A stretch of DNA of 64,000 nucleotides, from NCBI GenBank assembly GCA_036426205.1, contig CM071570.1, forward strand, positions 140,015,048-140,079,047, read 5' to 3'. The position numbers were made by a program, and so were the translations under genes. Origin of the DNA: Ascaphus truei. Its lineage: Eukaryota > Chordata > Amphibia > Anura > Ascaphidae. A model generated the notes under the pieces. The model made no database searches and was not told the DNA's origin. It worked only from the letters and a program-made list of their open reading frames with translations. This document shows positions 22,741-33,290 of the stretch, piece by piece (position 1 is the first letter of the stretch; each line of letters begins with the position of its first letter).

Positions 22741-24245
22741 ATTTTTACTCTCCTCTCTTCATATCTGTGGTAATGGTCAGGTTTCTCAAGAGCTTGTTGG
22801 GAATCTGTGTATTTTACTAACTGTGTGCAGCTATGTCTCGTTGGTTAGGGAGGGTAGTGGCCCCTCCCCCCCCCCCCCCAAGTTTAAGCTTGCCCACCCG
22901 ACTTTCCAAGTTGGCAGGTCAGTTTCATTTTGACAGGTTTATGACAGATCCAATGTGAATCATTCTTCCTGTAATTATACAGGTAAATAAGAATTTTCAC
23001 CCAGGTGAGTTTTTAGGACCTGCTTTCGGTCATGCCTTGTAAGTGGCAGCAGGCTTAAGATGCTTTGGCCAATGGGTTAAACTAAATGACCCTTTTTACA
23101 AGAGATATATAGGTATTGCACTGTGTATTTTTGTCACAATGGATGTAGCTTTGGCCATTTTTTGTTTTTTGTTGTATACATTTAGCCACGCCCCACTGCA
23201 CTCTCTTTTTCACACTTATATGTATATATATATATATATTATATAATATATAATATATATTCTATATATATATATATATATATATATTTCTGTGTTGTCG
23301 AGATTTTTGTAATAGGTGGTCAGGCTTCTTTGCTGGAATCTTTTGTCTTGTGATCTTTTACAACTGTGTGCAGCTAGTCTCAGTTGGTTATGGGAGGGTA
23401 GTGGCCCCTCCCCCCCCCCCCCCAAGGTTTAAGCTTGCCACCCGACTTTCCAAGTTGGCAGGTCAGTTTTCATTTTGACGGTATTGACAATCCATGTGAT
23501 CATTCTTCCTGTAATTATACAGTAATAAGAATTTTAACCCAGGTGAGTTTTAGGACCTGCTTTCGGTCATGCCTTGTAAGTGGGCAGCAGCTTAAGATGC
23601 TTTGGCCAATGGGTTAAACTAAATGACCCTTTTTACAAGAGATATATGTATTGCACTGTGTATTTTTGTCACAATGGATGTAGCTTTGGCCATTTTTGTT
23701 TTTTGTTGTATACATTTAGCCACGCCCACAGATTAGCCCACTCATCCTTTTTCACACTTTATATGTATATATATTATATATCAATATTATATATTATATT
23801 ATATATATATATATATTATATCTATCTATGGTTAATGGTTGGTGGTGGGGTTTCTCAGCTTGTAATCTTGTTGGGAATGCTTACTGTGTGCACTTTTTGC
23901 TTACTGTGTGCAGCTGGTCTCAGTTGTTTATGGGAGGGTAGTGGCCCCTCCCCCCCCCAAGGTTTAAGCTTGCCCACCCGACTTTCCAAGTTGGCAGGTC
24001 AGTTTTATTTTGCTAGGTTATGACAGATCCAATGTGATCATTCTTCCTGTAATTATACAGGTACAGTAAATAAGAATTTTAACCCAGGTGAGGGTTAGGA
24101 CCTGCTTTCGGTCATGCCTTGTAAGTGGCAGCAGGCTTAAGACGCTTTGGCCAAAGGGCTAAACTAAATGACCCTTTTTACAATAGATATATAGGTATTG
24201 CACTGTGTACAATGGAAGTAGCTTTGGGCATTTTTGTTTTTTGTT
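22660..24245. repeat. Tandem array of three roughly 500-bp units inside the PLE
   Basis: Three direct units (about 22765-23290, 23300-23825, 23826-24244) each carry a C-tract (CCCCTCCCCCCC), AAGCTTGCC, CTTTCCAAGTTGGCAGGTCA, TCATTCTTCCTGTAATTATA, GGTCATGCCTTGTAAGTGG and GTTTTTTGTTGTATACATTT, and the first two end in (TA)n. A (CT)n stretch precedes them at 22662-22745. The array splits the PLE frame; the word TGAACNTCAGAATAAG stands at both junctions (22584-22599, 24247-24262). Related single sequence occurs at 29822-30260. Confidence 0.75.
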
Positions 24246-24785
24246 GTGAACTTCAGAATAAGTAAGATTATTAGGACGACTGTGTGTATAAGAAAAGCTA
24301 CTGGCCAATATTCTCAAGTCTCGTTCCACTAGTCTCTCAAAAGTAGTGATGTATAGACCTCTATTGGTGTTTGGACAAAAGATTGATTTCTGTCTCAGGC
24401 TGGAGTTCTGATATACAAAAAAGGGCTGGGTAAAGGTATTAATTGACTCCCCTTGCTCTTCTAGGAGACTATTCATGTTATAAAGAACACATTGATCCTG
24501 AAATTTATAGGATACTGATGGATTATTAATGTTAGATGCTTCTTTATCCATATAAGGCTGACTAGTCAATATCTGTGAATCTCCAACAGAAAGTCCCGTA
24601 GAAGGCCTTATGCTTCTTTTGAAGGAAAATTATTTTTTAAGTGCAAGTTTTCTGGTGAACTTCAATTACAGTTTGAAACAGTTGAAAGTCCTGTTGTGGA
24701 GCATAACCTAAACCCTTATTGAGTAAAGATAATTGATCAATTGAATTAAATGGGAAATATTAACCACATTATTAGGTGGACTACT
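24246..24785 (-). pseudogene. PLE, segment just N-terminal of the RT
   Basis: Minus strand, high to low: FNSIDQLSLLNKGLGYAP (about 24750-24700), the conserved 'LLSKGLxFxP' segment of PLE proteins; PNTNRGLYITTFERLVERDL (about 24375-24315); RPNNLTYSEV (about 24280-24250), which corresponds to the 'NLT-E' word just before the RT. It joins the RT across the tandem array. Contains stops. Confidence 0.7.
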
Positions 24786-24790
24786 TAGGA

Positions 24791-24985
24791 GTACAGCTGA
24801 ACCCCGTTATAACGTGATCCGTTACAACACGAATCCGCTTATAACGTGATGCAAGCGTGGCTCCCAATGTTCGTATTTATGAATACTTTACAACACGATT
24901 ATTGGTATCTTAAATACATTATTGTACAATTCATACAATTGTACATTATTTCTAACGCGATCCGCTTATAGAAGTCATTGAGGTA
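24791..24985. mobile_element. Fragment of a Tigger-like repeat
   Basis: Begins ACAGCTGAACCCCGTTATAA and repeats 'taacacgat/ataacgtgat' words, like the interiors of Tigger-type MITEs. Only one clear end (left), so truncated or old. Inserted in the PLE. Confidence 0.45.
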
Positions 24986-25192
24986 GACTGTCTAGAATAG
25001 TTAGACACCTCTGGTCTCATATTTTTTCCAAAATGCTCAATATGATCAAATGATACTGAATGCAAACTCTTGTTCTGATGCATCCAAAGCAAAGCTTGAT
25101 GTTTCAACATGCGGTGTTTTGAGTATAGATTTACTGGGTGTTGTAGAATCCCAGTTTTCTGAAATGTTTGTGAATTCTTTGGTGTCCTAAAG

Positions 25193-25515
25193 CAGGGGTG
25201 CGCAAACTGTTTGTGCTGCTTCCCCCCTGCCTACTCCCCTGTGTGCAGGCGCCCACCCTACCTTCCTTTCCGGTGTGCGTGGATCATGTGACGTCACGCC
25301 ATGACCCCGCTGCGTCATTTGATGCTGCGTTGCCATGGCGACACGTCGCCGAAGATCCTGTTGGCAGCAGGTAAGTAAGTTACAGAGGCCTCCCCCGGCA
25401 TTTAATTTAAATGCCATGGGGAAGAGCGCGGGGCCCCTGTATCTGCCCGTGCCCTCCCCCCAGCAAAATCTCCCATTCCCCCTAGGGGGCGCGCCCCGCA
25501 GTTTGCGCACCGCTG
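25193..25515. mobile_element. hAT-type MITE with 8-bp target duplication
   Basis: 323 bp with inverted termini CAGGGGTGCGCAAACTG and CAGTTTGCGCACCGCTG, flanked by a perfect 8-bp duplication TCCTAAAG (25185-25192, 25516-25523). The 8-bp duplication and CAGNGGTG ends are hallmarks of hAT elements. GC-rich, non-coding; inserted in the PLE N-terminal region. Confidence 0.85.
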
Positions 25516-25589
25516 TCCTAAAGGACGGTGTATTTCTGGTAGAAGGCAGTTTCTGCCAGGAATAGACTTGACCCTTTATACAGTATAAT

Positions 25590-26110
25590 CAAGACTGTCA
25601 TGCTCAAACTTTACATTATTGTTTTCTCTATAGTGTCTATATTTTGTAAGTGGGTCTTATCATTTTTTATAAACTGTTCCAAACTCTCAAAAGGTTTCAA
25701 TTTCGTTTGAAAATTCTTTATTACTGTCCCCAGAATAACTTTGTCATTCATTTTTTTGCTGAATAACAAGCGCCATAAGCCTGAGAGCATTGGTCCAAAC
25801 CTTTCACCCAATCTTCCTCACTTTGTTTGTGGTAAAGCCAAAGTGGGTATATTTTTTAACACGTAACCCCCTGGGGATTCTGTTTGACTTAATATAGTTC
25901 TCCAGCATGGTTATATCCCACCACAATCTATTGTCTTGCACCAAAAGCTTTTCCAACTTCACAAAATGGACTGTTAGGTCAGATAGTTCATCACATGTAA
26001 TTTCACCGTCAACATCGAAAACTTGTTCAGCCTTCTTACGTCTCTTATAATTGTCACTACATTCATGGCAAATGTTTTTTGCTCTGTCTTTAGCGTGTCA
26101 ACCTCAATTG
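25590..26110 (-). pseudogene. PLE N-terminal domain
   Basis: Minus strand: LTVHFVKLEKLLVQDNRLWW (about 25970-25915) followed by ITMLENYIKSNRIPRGLRVK (about 25910-25855), then a decayed stretch with LRLMALVIQ-like text. The 'WW-I--LENYI-S-xIPRGLRV' block is also present at 57022-57411, which supports a common PLE origin. The 5' end of this PLE appears to lie near 26110-26200. Confidence 0.65.
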
Positions 26111-26390
26111 TATCCATGGTATATATGTTGGTTAATAAGAAAAAGTGCTTTTATGAAAAAAAAATAGAAAAATCGCAATTATTGCTTAAAGTCAGTGAAA
26201 ATAGAACAAATATATAATAAAAGATATTTAAATCAAATAACCGAAAAATAGTTGCTTTTTGTTACTAATAAACACTTGGACAAGTGACCTGTAGGGGTAA
26301 CATTCCCTAAGCACCTAGTTTTTTACTTTCCTTATACTACTAGGCGAGCGACTAGTCACTCTGTCTTTTTGTTACTATCAAGTTAATATA

Positions 26391-28042
26391 CAGTTAGGTC
26401 CGGAAATAATTGAACACTGGCACAATTTTCATAATTTTGGCTCTGTACGCCACCCCAATGGATTTGAAATTAAACAACCGAGATGCAATAGAAGTGCAGA
26501 CTTTCAGCTTTAATTCAAGTGGTTGAACAAAAATATTGCATGAAACGTTTAGGTATTGCAACCATTTTCATACACAGCCCCCTTATTTCAGGGGCTCAAA
26601 TGTAATTGGACAAATTAACACAATCCTAAATAAAATGTTCATTTGTAATACTTTTTCGAGAATCCTTTTGCAGGCAATGACTGCTTGACGTCTGGAACGC
26701 ATGGACATCAGCAAACGCTGGGTTTCCTCCTTTGTGATGCTTTGCCAGGCCTTTACTGCAACTGTCTTCAGTTTTTGTTTGTTCGTGCGTCTTTCTGCCT
26801 TAAGTTTTGTCTTCAGCAAGTGAAATGCATGCTCGATCAGGTTGAGATCATGTGATTGACTCAGCCATTGCAGAATATTCCACTTCTTTGCCTTAAAAAA
26901 ACTCCTGGGTTGCCTTCACAGTATGTTTTGGGTCCTTGTCCATCTGTAAAGTGAAGTGCCATCCAATCAACTTCGCTGAATTTGGCTGAATCTGAGCAGA
27001 CAATATATCCCTATACACTTCAGAATTCATCCGGCTGCTTCTGTCTTCTGTCACATCATCAATAAACACTAGTGACCCAGTGCTATTGTAAGCCATGCAT
27101 GCCCATGCTATCACTCTGCCTCCACCATGTTTTACAGATGATGTGGTATGCTTTGGATCATGAGCCGTTAGAAGCCTTCTCCATACTTTTTTCTTCCCAT
27201 CATTCTGGTACAGGTTGATCTTATTTTCATCTATCTAAAGATTGCGGTTCCAGAACTGGGCTGGCTTTTTTAGATATTGTTTGGCAAAGTCTAATCTGGC
27301 CTTTCTACTCTTGAGGCTTATGAATAGTTTGCACCTTGTGGTGAACTCTCTGTATTTGCTCTTGTGAAGTCTTCTCTTTATGGTAGACTTGGATAATGAT
27401 ATGCTTACCTCCTGGTAAGTGTTCTTCACTTGACTGGATGTTGTGAAGGGGTTTTTCTTTACCACGGAAAGGATCCTCCGATCATATACCACTGTTGTCT
27501 TCCGTGGACGTCCAGACCTTTTTGTGTTGCAGAGCTCACCAGTGTGTTCTTTTTTTCTCAGAATGTGCCAAACTGTTGATTTGGCCACTTCTAATGTTCC
27601 TGCTATCTCTCTGATGGATTTCTTTTTTTTTGCAGCCTAAGGATGCCCTGTTTCACTTGCATTGAGAGCTCCTTTGATCGCATGTTGTAGGGTCACAGCA
27701 ACAGCTTCCAAATGCGAATGCCACACCTGGAATCAACTCCAGACCTTTTACCTGCTTAATTGATGATAAATGAACAAAGGAATAGCCCACCCCTGTCCAT
27801 GAAACAGCTTTTGAGTCAATTGTCCAATTACTTTTGGTCCCTTGAAAAAGAGGGGGCTACATATTAAAGAGATGTAATTCCTAAACCCTTACTCCAATTT
27901 GCATGTAAATACCCTCAAATTAAAGCTGGTAGACTGTACTTTAAGCCCATATTCATTATTTAACTGTAACTTGAATTTATTTTGGTACACAGCCGAAATA
28001 ACAAAACTTGTATCAGTATTCAATTATTTCCGGACCTAACTG
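26391..28042 (-). mobile_element. Tc1 transposon, nearly full length
   Basis: 1652 bp with inverted termini CAGTTAGGTCCGGAAATAAT and ATTATTTCCGGACCTAACTG, flanked by TA (26389-26390, 28043-28044). The inverted repeats extend some 200 bp with the 'taattcaagtggttgaac' type segment. This is the widespread fish and amphibian Tc1 family. A second, internally deleted copy is at 42218-43513. It separates the PLE from the inverted-repeat cluster. Confidence 0.9.
26583..27650 (-). pseudogene. Tc1 transposase, broken
   Basis: Minus strand. N-terminal paired helix-turn-helix part: MAKSTVWHILRKKEH, then RSGRPRKTT (GRPR hook) and STIKRRLHKSKY (27588-27350). Catalytic part: IAWACMAYN, MDKDPKHTVKATQEFF (27114-26893), the DPKHT box with second catalytic Asp. 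C-terminal part MSMRSRRQAVIAC about 26700. Frame breaks after FWNRNL (27235) and between segments show it is inactive. Confidence 0.88.
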
Positions 28043-28219
28043 TAGCTCTATTAACAATCCATATTTGAGATACATGAGAATATTTGTATAACAACTGGCC
28101 CAGAGGGCAAAGAGTGAAACCTCGCTTCTAACAAAGGACAGGGAGGGTGTCTAAATAAATAAAAAAGATCCCTGAACACTAGTGCACAGGGTGGTGCTCA
28201 CTGGGGAAGGCGAGATATG

Positions 28220-28875
28220 AAAAAGTGAGACAGGAAAGTATCCCCTAAAGTAGTGGCACACACCTCAAAAATTAAAACTCGGTTTTATTAGCGTAATTAA
28301 AATAAAGTGTAAGGGATACTGGACAAACAAAACAAACACGTGAACATATAATGATAAAAATCGGAGTGTAATTAAACAACGGTGACTGGTGATATAGCAA
28401 AAAACACTTGGAGGGTATATAATTAAACTCTCTACCACAAGAAAGTACGTATACATAGACTTTTTCAACCTAGACAGTTGGTTAATTACCCAAGACTTTG
28501 CAGACTTAGAACTATGGGAGATATGCAATTTCCATGAGAAACCCACAATGAATAGTGTCTCTAGGAATTTAGGGAATCCATTCTCTGTTCCCTCAGTAGG
28601 GCAACTGTGATCCAAATAAACACACACAAACGTACTTTCTTGTGGTAGAGAGTTTAATTATATACCCTCCAAGTGTTTTTTGCTATATCACCAGTCACCC
28701 TTGTTTAATTACACTCCGATTTTTATCATTAGATTTTTATCATTATATGTTCACGTGTTTGTTTTGTTTGTCCAGTATCCCTTACACTTTATTTTAATTA
28801 CGCTAATAAAACCGAGTTTTAATTTTTGAGGTGTGTGCCACTACTTTAGGGGATACTTTCCCGTCTCACTTTTTC
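28220..28875. repeat. Large inverted repeat 1
   Basis: Arms 28220-28450 and 28630-28875 are almost identical in opposite orientation, around a 180-bp loop. They include CTCAAAAATTAAAACTCGG and ATTATATACCCTCCAAGTG; the right arm has one extra 17-bp tandem duplication (about 28722-28740). The TTTATTAG/AATAAA words at the outer parts resemble PLE ends. Non-coding. Confidence 0.85.
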
Positions 28876-28980
28876 TACATGAGAATATGCCTGAATCTAT
28901 AATAAGAGGGAGGAGGAGAAAGTCCTGCTCAGCTGAGAATATTTTTACTTACTAGAGAGGTGCTATCAGGGATAACAAAG

Positions 28981-29543
28981 CATGTATACAAATGGGAGAG
29001 GAAAGATCCCTAAATGATGCACTCTACTCTACTAATCAAAATAATGAATGTTTATTAAATTCGGTAAACATAGAAAGTAATTAAAACCTAAAGGGATGTG
29101 CTGTAGGAAATCCTATATATAGATTTCTCTATTTGTCGAATGGCATAGCTAATTAACCCCAGAGTAGCCAAACAGGCTTGGTGTATCTTGCAGTGAATGC
29201 AAGATGTGAAATTACACCTAAACGTGAATACAGTAAGTATACAAATGCTGAGATAGACCCCTATGGGGTTGTGGCATGAGTATCAGGTGATCCTGCTAGA
29301 TGTAACAATGTGTGCTTTAATAATGATGCCAGGTATCAATGGCATTCACTGTTTGGCTAATCTGGGGTTAATTACCTATGCCATTCGACAAATAGAGAAA
29401 TCTATATATAGGATTTCCTACAGCACATCCCTTTAGGTTTTAATTACTTTCTATGTTTGCCGAATTTAATAAAAATGTATTATTTTGATTAGTAGAGTAG
29501 AGTGCATCATTTAGGGATCTTTCCTCTCCCATTTGTATACATG
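28981..29543. repeat. Large inverted repeat 2
   Basis: Arms 28981-29175 and 29349-29543, about 195 bp each and nearly identical, begin CATGTATACAAATGGGAGAG and end near GCCAAACAG, with a 173-bp loop. No coding frame. Confidence 0.85.
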
Positions 29544-29764
29544 AATCTATAATAATCAACAAACAGTTCTGAGCTCCTAAAAAAACTTGCAGTCAATAGG
29601 CAAAATGGAATTTGAACCCCAAAATAGTGCTCAATTACTTCTGGCACAATTAAATCCTTGAATCCTTGAAAAATCAATTGGATGAAATGGGACAGAAGAG
29701 CTGTGTGTTCACATAGATAACCATACAGATACAAGCAAGCTCTAAGAAATCCCCAAAATTGCCC

Positions 29765-29770
<6 letters not shown>

Positions 29771-29821
<51 letters not shown>

Positions 29822-30260
29822 AATTGGAGTGCTACTGGGCGAGGCTAAATGTATACAACAAAAAACAAAGAAGCCAAAAGCTACATGCAATATGACAAAA
29901 ATATAGAGTGAAATACCTATATATCTCTTGAAAAAGAGTAATTTAGGTAAACCGTTTGGCCAAAGCGTTTTAAGCCTGCAAGCCACTTCAAGGCATGACC
30001 AAATATTGCAGGTCTTAGCACTAACTGATTAAAATTCTTATTTACCTCTATAATTAGATGAAGAAGGATCTTTCCAAGTGTGCAGTTCTCTTTCATCCAG
30101 CTAGTTGGGACAGATTCAATGCGCTCATTCTTCCTCTAATTATAGATAGGTATTTCACTGTATATTTTTGTCATATTGGATGCAGCTTTGGGCTATTTTG
30201 TTTTTTTTTGTTGTATACACTTAGCCACGACCAGTAGCACTCCAATTGACACAAACAAAC

Positions 30261-30275
<15 letters not shown>
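29771..30275. repeat. Large inverted repeat 3 with microsatellite ends
   Basis: A (GT)25 run (29771-29820) leads into TGTCAATTGGAGTGCTACTG...GAAATACCT (to 29918). The reverse complement of this, with (CA)n, is at 30148-30275, followed by (TA)n to 30302. The enclosed sequence shares 'ttggccaaagcgttttaagcctgc' and 'tcattcttcctctaattata' with the tandem array of 22.7-24.2 kb. Confidence 0.8.
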
Positions 30276-30303
<28 letters not shown>

Positions 30304-30309
30304 AACAAA

Positions 30310-31050
30310 AACAAAGCAGCGCTTACACATACAGGTCATGCACTAATATACTTATCTCTGAGTACCAAGTACAAATCCCAGAGTTCAATCCATCAAACAC
30401 AAGTCCAGTGAAAAAGAGTATTCATTAGAAAAACAAAGGGGAAGGATTCCCAATAGCCAGATCCAATCCAATTGTAGGAGGGGGGCTGCTCATCCACGGG
30501 AGAATCACTCCCAAACCAGTACTGTATAGAAAAAAAGAGAAAAAAGCGCACTCCCCTAGTGCATTATCTTATGATGCAGATTAAATAAAATGTATTTAAA
30601 TAAATGTAAGGTAGATAATACACACTTACAAGACATAAAGAGTAAAATTCATGTAAAGGTATCGATCAGCTGAGATGGATGGGGGAGACCTTTATGTATA
30701 CCCATTGAAAGCCAGTTGCCTTTAGACCTGCTGCTGGAATGCTCACACACAGCAGAAACGACCGCAGACAGAGTCACAGTGAAAGCAGGCAAAGTGGGAG
30801 ATGGTAACGGTCTCACCACTTGCAGCTGATCAACATGAGGTGCCAGAGGCAATCTCAGTATACAGGAGTCCCTTAGTTAGCAGCGGAACACCACGCACAC
30901 TACGTGCTTGCGCGATGACATCACAGTTCTACGCGTTTCGTCAGCGCTTGCCGACTTCGTCAGGGAATGAAACGCCCTCAGTATTCAGGATATAAATACT
31001 GTGCTAGCTTAAATCTGATTGGACAAACCTTAAGTACATGATTTAAATAG
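30310..31050 (-). repeat. PLE 3' region
   Basis: Non-coding sequence downstream (minus sense) of the PLE endonuclease. It carries the best hammerhead-like motif of the window (30929-30965) and AATAAA/TTTATTT words. Internal CpG-rich stretch 30730-30960. Extent towards 30310 is a judgement. Confidence 0.55.
30929..30965 (-). ncRNA. Hammerhead-like motif in PLE
   Basis: Minus strand reads CTGACGA, then hairpin GTCGGC-AAGC-GCTGAC, then GAAACGCGTAG. CTGANGA and GAAA are the two conserved boxes of the hammerhead ribozyme and the 6-bp helix between them is in the place of stem II. Stems I and III and the cleavage site could not be convincingly placed. Penelope-like elements are known to carry hammerhead ribozymes. 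Confidence 0.6.
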
Positions 31051-31560
31051 ACAATGCACATACAAAAATTGGAAAAACACTGGGAGAAAACAATTAAGAT
31101 AATAAATAATTGAATGTTACACATAACCAGGGCACATAGGGTAAATAAAAACATATAAAAACACATTATATCAATACATTATTAATAAATAAATAATCTA
31201 ATAAGTAACACACAGAACCTGAAAAAACAAACAAATCTGCAGTCTTGAAAACAGACTAAAATGCATTAATATGCAAAAATGTAAAATACACAGATAAAAA
31301 TGATACATCTTATTACTGATGCAGCTACCAGTATTAGAACACTTACCTGGGAAACTCAAACTGAATGGGACTGCAGGGACCCCTGCTGTGTTAATCCGAT
31401 GGGCCATTAAGAATCTCACAGAAATGTTGAAGTAATGTTCAGACAATGTTGCGGCATTTACTGTGGGCCTGCCCCATAACTCTCCCAGGGAAGAGTTCTA
31501 ATACTCGTTGCTGCATTTGTATATATGTTAAACATAATATGTACATAAATGTATGAACAT
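31050..31560. other. Unassigned AT-rich DNA between PLE 3' end and nuclease
   Basis: Probably PLE untranslated or inserted sequence; nothing specific recognised. Confidence 0.35.
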
Positions 31561-31589
31561 GTTATAAAACCATAATTGAACCAGAAATG

Positions 31590-32030
31590 CAAAAGCCCCT
31601 TTTAAATTTAAGGGGATTACATGGAGAGAACCAAAAGCTTAGGGACTGGCCGAACCTAACATTAGACAATAGTACTAATGTCAAGGTTCTCATTAAGGCC
31701 AAATGGACCAGACAGTTCAATTTAAAAATCCAAAAACTCTCCCTTTTGGAAATATATTTAAAACGATCTCCACCTAACAGAGAAGGAGGAATTACCTCTA
31801 GACCCATAACCCGTAAAGTCTCAGGTGATTTGTTATGTACAGTGAGAAAATGTTTAGGAATATAATGATTGACAAGCCCATTTATTATGTTCCTCCTGTG
31901 TTCTAAAAACCGCATGATCAATGGCCATGTGGTCCTACCCCCATAGTGGAGGCCACAACCACAGGTTAAAAGATAAATAACATGAGTAGTGCTTGTCTGG
32001 GTAAAAATAGATTGACGTCACTCCGGAATT
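31590..32030 (-). pseudogene. PLE GIY-YIG endonuclease domain (5'-truncated copy)
   Basis: Minus strand: THVIYLLTCGCGLHYGGRTT (about 32000-31935), the GIY-YIG core with CG..YGGRT; IMRFLEHRRNIINGL (about 31920-31875), the Arg helix; HFLTVHNKSPETLRVMGLEV (about 31850-31800); LLGGDRFKYISKRESFWIFK (about 31780-31710), containing the conserved catalytic Glu. The frame is open through the domain. This nuclease makes the target-site cut for PLE insertion. No RT is found upstream, so the copy begins inside the C-terminal part of the polyprotein. Confidence 0.85.
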
Positions 32031-32039
32031 TACAAGTGC

Positions 32040-32340
32040 AGAACCAGACTGATCACTGAGGTCTAGATCCACAAAGATACATTAGCTATCAGAGCTCATT
32101 ATGTGACGTTACCAAAAACAGTAACTGACAATATGGGTTTACACTCTGGACACAATATCAATATGGTATCTTTGTTTCTTTTCTTTTTTTCTTTTATTTT
32201 TCTCTTCTTTCATCTCACTATTATTATTTTGTTTTTGTTTTATTATTTCAGTTTCTGATTTTCTTCTTTTTCTTTTCTTTTCTTTTCCTGTTCATCAACA
32301 GTAATTGACATCAGCTGTCTTTCTTACCTGTGGTGGGAGG
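32040..32340. other. Low-complexity CT/TTTC stretch
   Basis: 32165-32290 is pyrimidine-rich on the plus strand; no gene. Confidence 0.5.
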
Positions 32341-32374
32341 AATAAATAAGATTCACCTCCCGCAACTCGTTACT

Positions 32375-32411
32375 CCTTGAAAAAGCGCCAGGGGGGACGT
32401 GAAATGCGTGG
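32375..32411 (+). ncRNA. Decayed hammerhead-like motif
   Basis: CTTGAAAAAG, then CGCC-AGGG-GGGACG, then TGAAATGCGTGGG. Same layout as 30929-30965, but the catalytic box is TTGAAAA in place of CTGANGA and the helix pairs poorly. A PLE end in plus orientation is inferred. Confidence 0.4.
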
Positions 32412-32458
32412 GAGGAGTTTTTTCACTGTCCATGTTTTTTATGTAGAAAGAGATAGAT

Positions 32459-32613
32459 AGAAGATTGATACCGCTGCCTTTCCAAATAGCACAGGGACTC
32501 ACCAGGTAAAAATAAAACTGAAGTTATTATATTTCTTAGAATAAACTTCAGTTTTATTTTTTCCTGGTGAGTCCCTGTGCTTTTTGGAAAGGCAGCGGCA
32601 TCGATCTTCTACT
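32459..32613. repeat. Inverted repeat (palindrome)
   Basis: Arms of about 67 bp: AGAAGATTGATACCGCTGCC...CAGTTTTATT mirrored by AATAAAACTGAAG... in the second arm ending GGCAGCGGCATCGATCTTCT, with an 18-bp centre. The second arm abuts the 320-bp repeat that starts at 32614. Confidence 0.8.
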
Positions 32614-32924
32614 TTTCTCTAATGCTCCGGATCAGGCCAGCGCCGGGGAGTGACGTCATCTGTGTGTGCACACACTGACATCAGGAGAGAGGGAGTGAGA
32701 GTCACGGACACACAGAGGATGGCTTTATCGTGAGTTAAGTGTTACTCCAGGCTGATCCTGTCTTCCTGCATGATACCACATGGACATTATTGTCACACAT
32801 AGCAGTTATACTCTCTATAATCTCTCCCCCAGAAGCTCCCTATCTTCCATTGCTACAGAAAGCATTGGCAGACGCCATTAGGTGTTACCTTTGAGCTTCC
32901 CAGTCATTTTTTCTCTTCTACATA
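32601..32924. repeat. 320-bp dispersed repeat, copy 1
   Basis: From ATCTTCTACTTTTCTCTAAT to GAGCTTCCCAGTC it matches 35187-35500 with few differences (direct orientation). It includes CCGGGGAGTGACGTCATCTG and GAGTCACGGACACACAGAGG. Non-coding; unknown family. Confidence 0.8.
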
Positions 32925-33290
32925 AACTAAACACCAATTGGTTGTCTAAGAAAACAGAATTTTTGTGTCATAATTAAATATCTAACGAAATAGCTCTTTG
33001 TATTATAGAACTATAGACAAGGAGTCATATACCCAGAGTCTCTAACAGTTAAACTATACACCTATTTGGTAGATGTAATATGGGATGTCGCAGTAGAAAT
33101 TGAAAAACTAATGTAGTAAAAATGTTCCTATACTAAAGAGAATTTCTATTACTCCGTTACGGGGATTTTTAAGAATTTAATTTTTTCTTTTTACACAATG
33201 TCACATAATATTTTTTGGATGTAATAAAATTGTATTATTTTGTGATTTTAAAAACGGACCCTACTCTAGAGAAACCATAGATGAAAAAAA
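32925..33290. other. No recognisable feature
   Basis: AT-rich spacer. Confidence 0.4.

Noticed and set aside
22765..24245. CRISPR-like array of direct repeats
   Set aside because: Units of about 500 bp without short repeat/spacer alternation, in a vertebrate transposon context.
28631..28875. Treating the inverted repeats as LTRs
   Set aside because: The arms are in opposite orientation and lack TG/CA ends and polypurine tracts.
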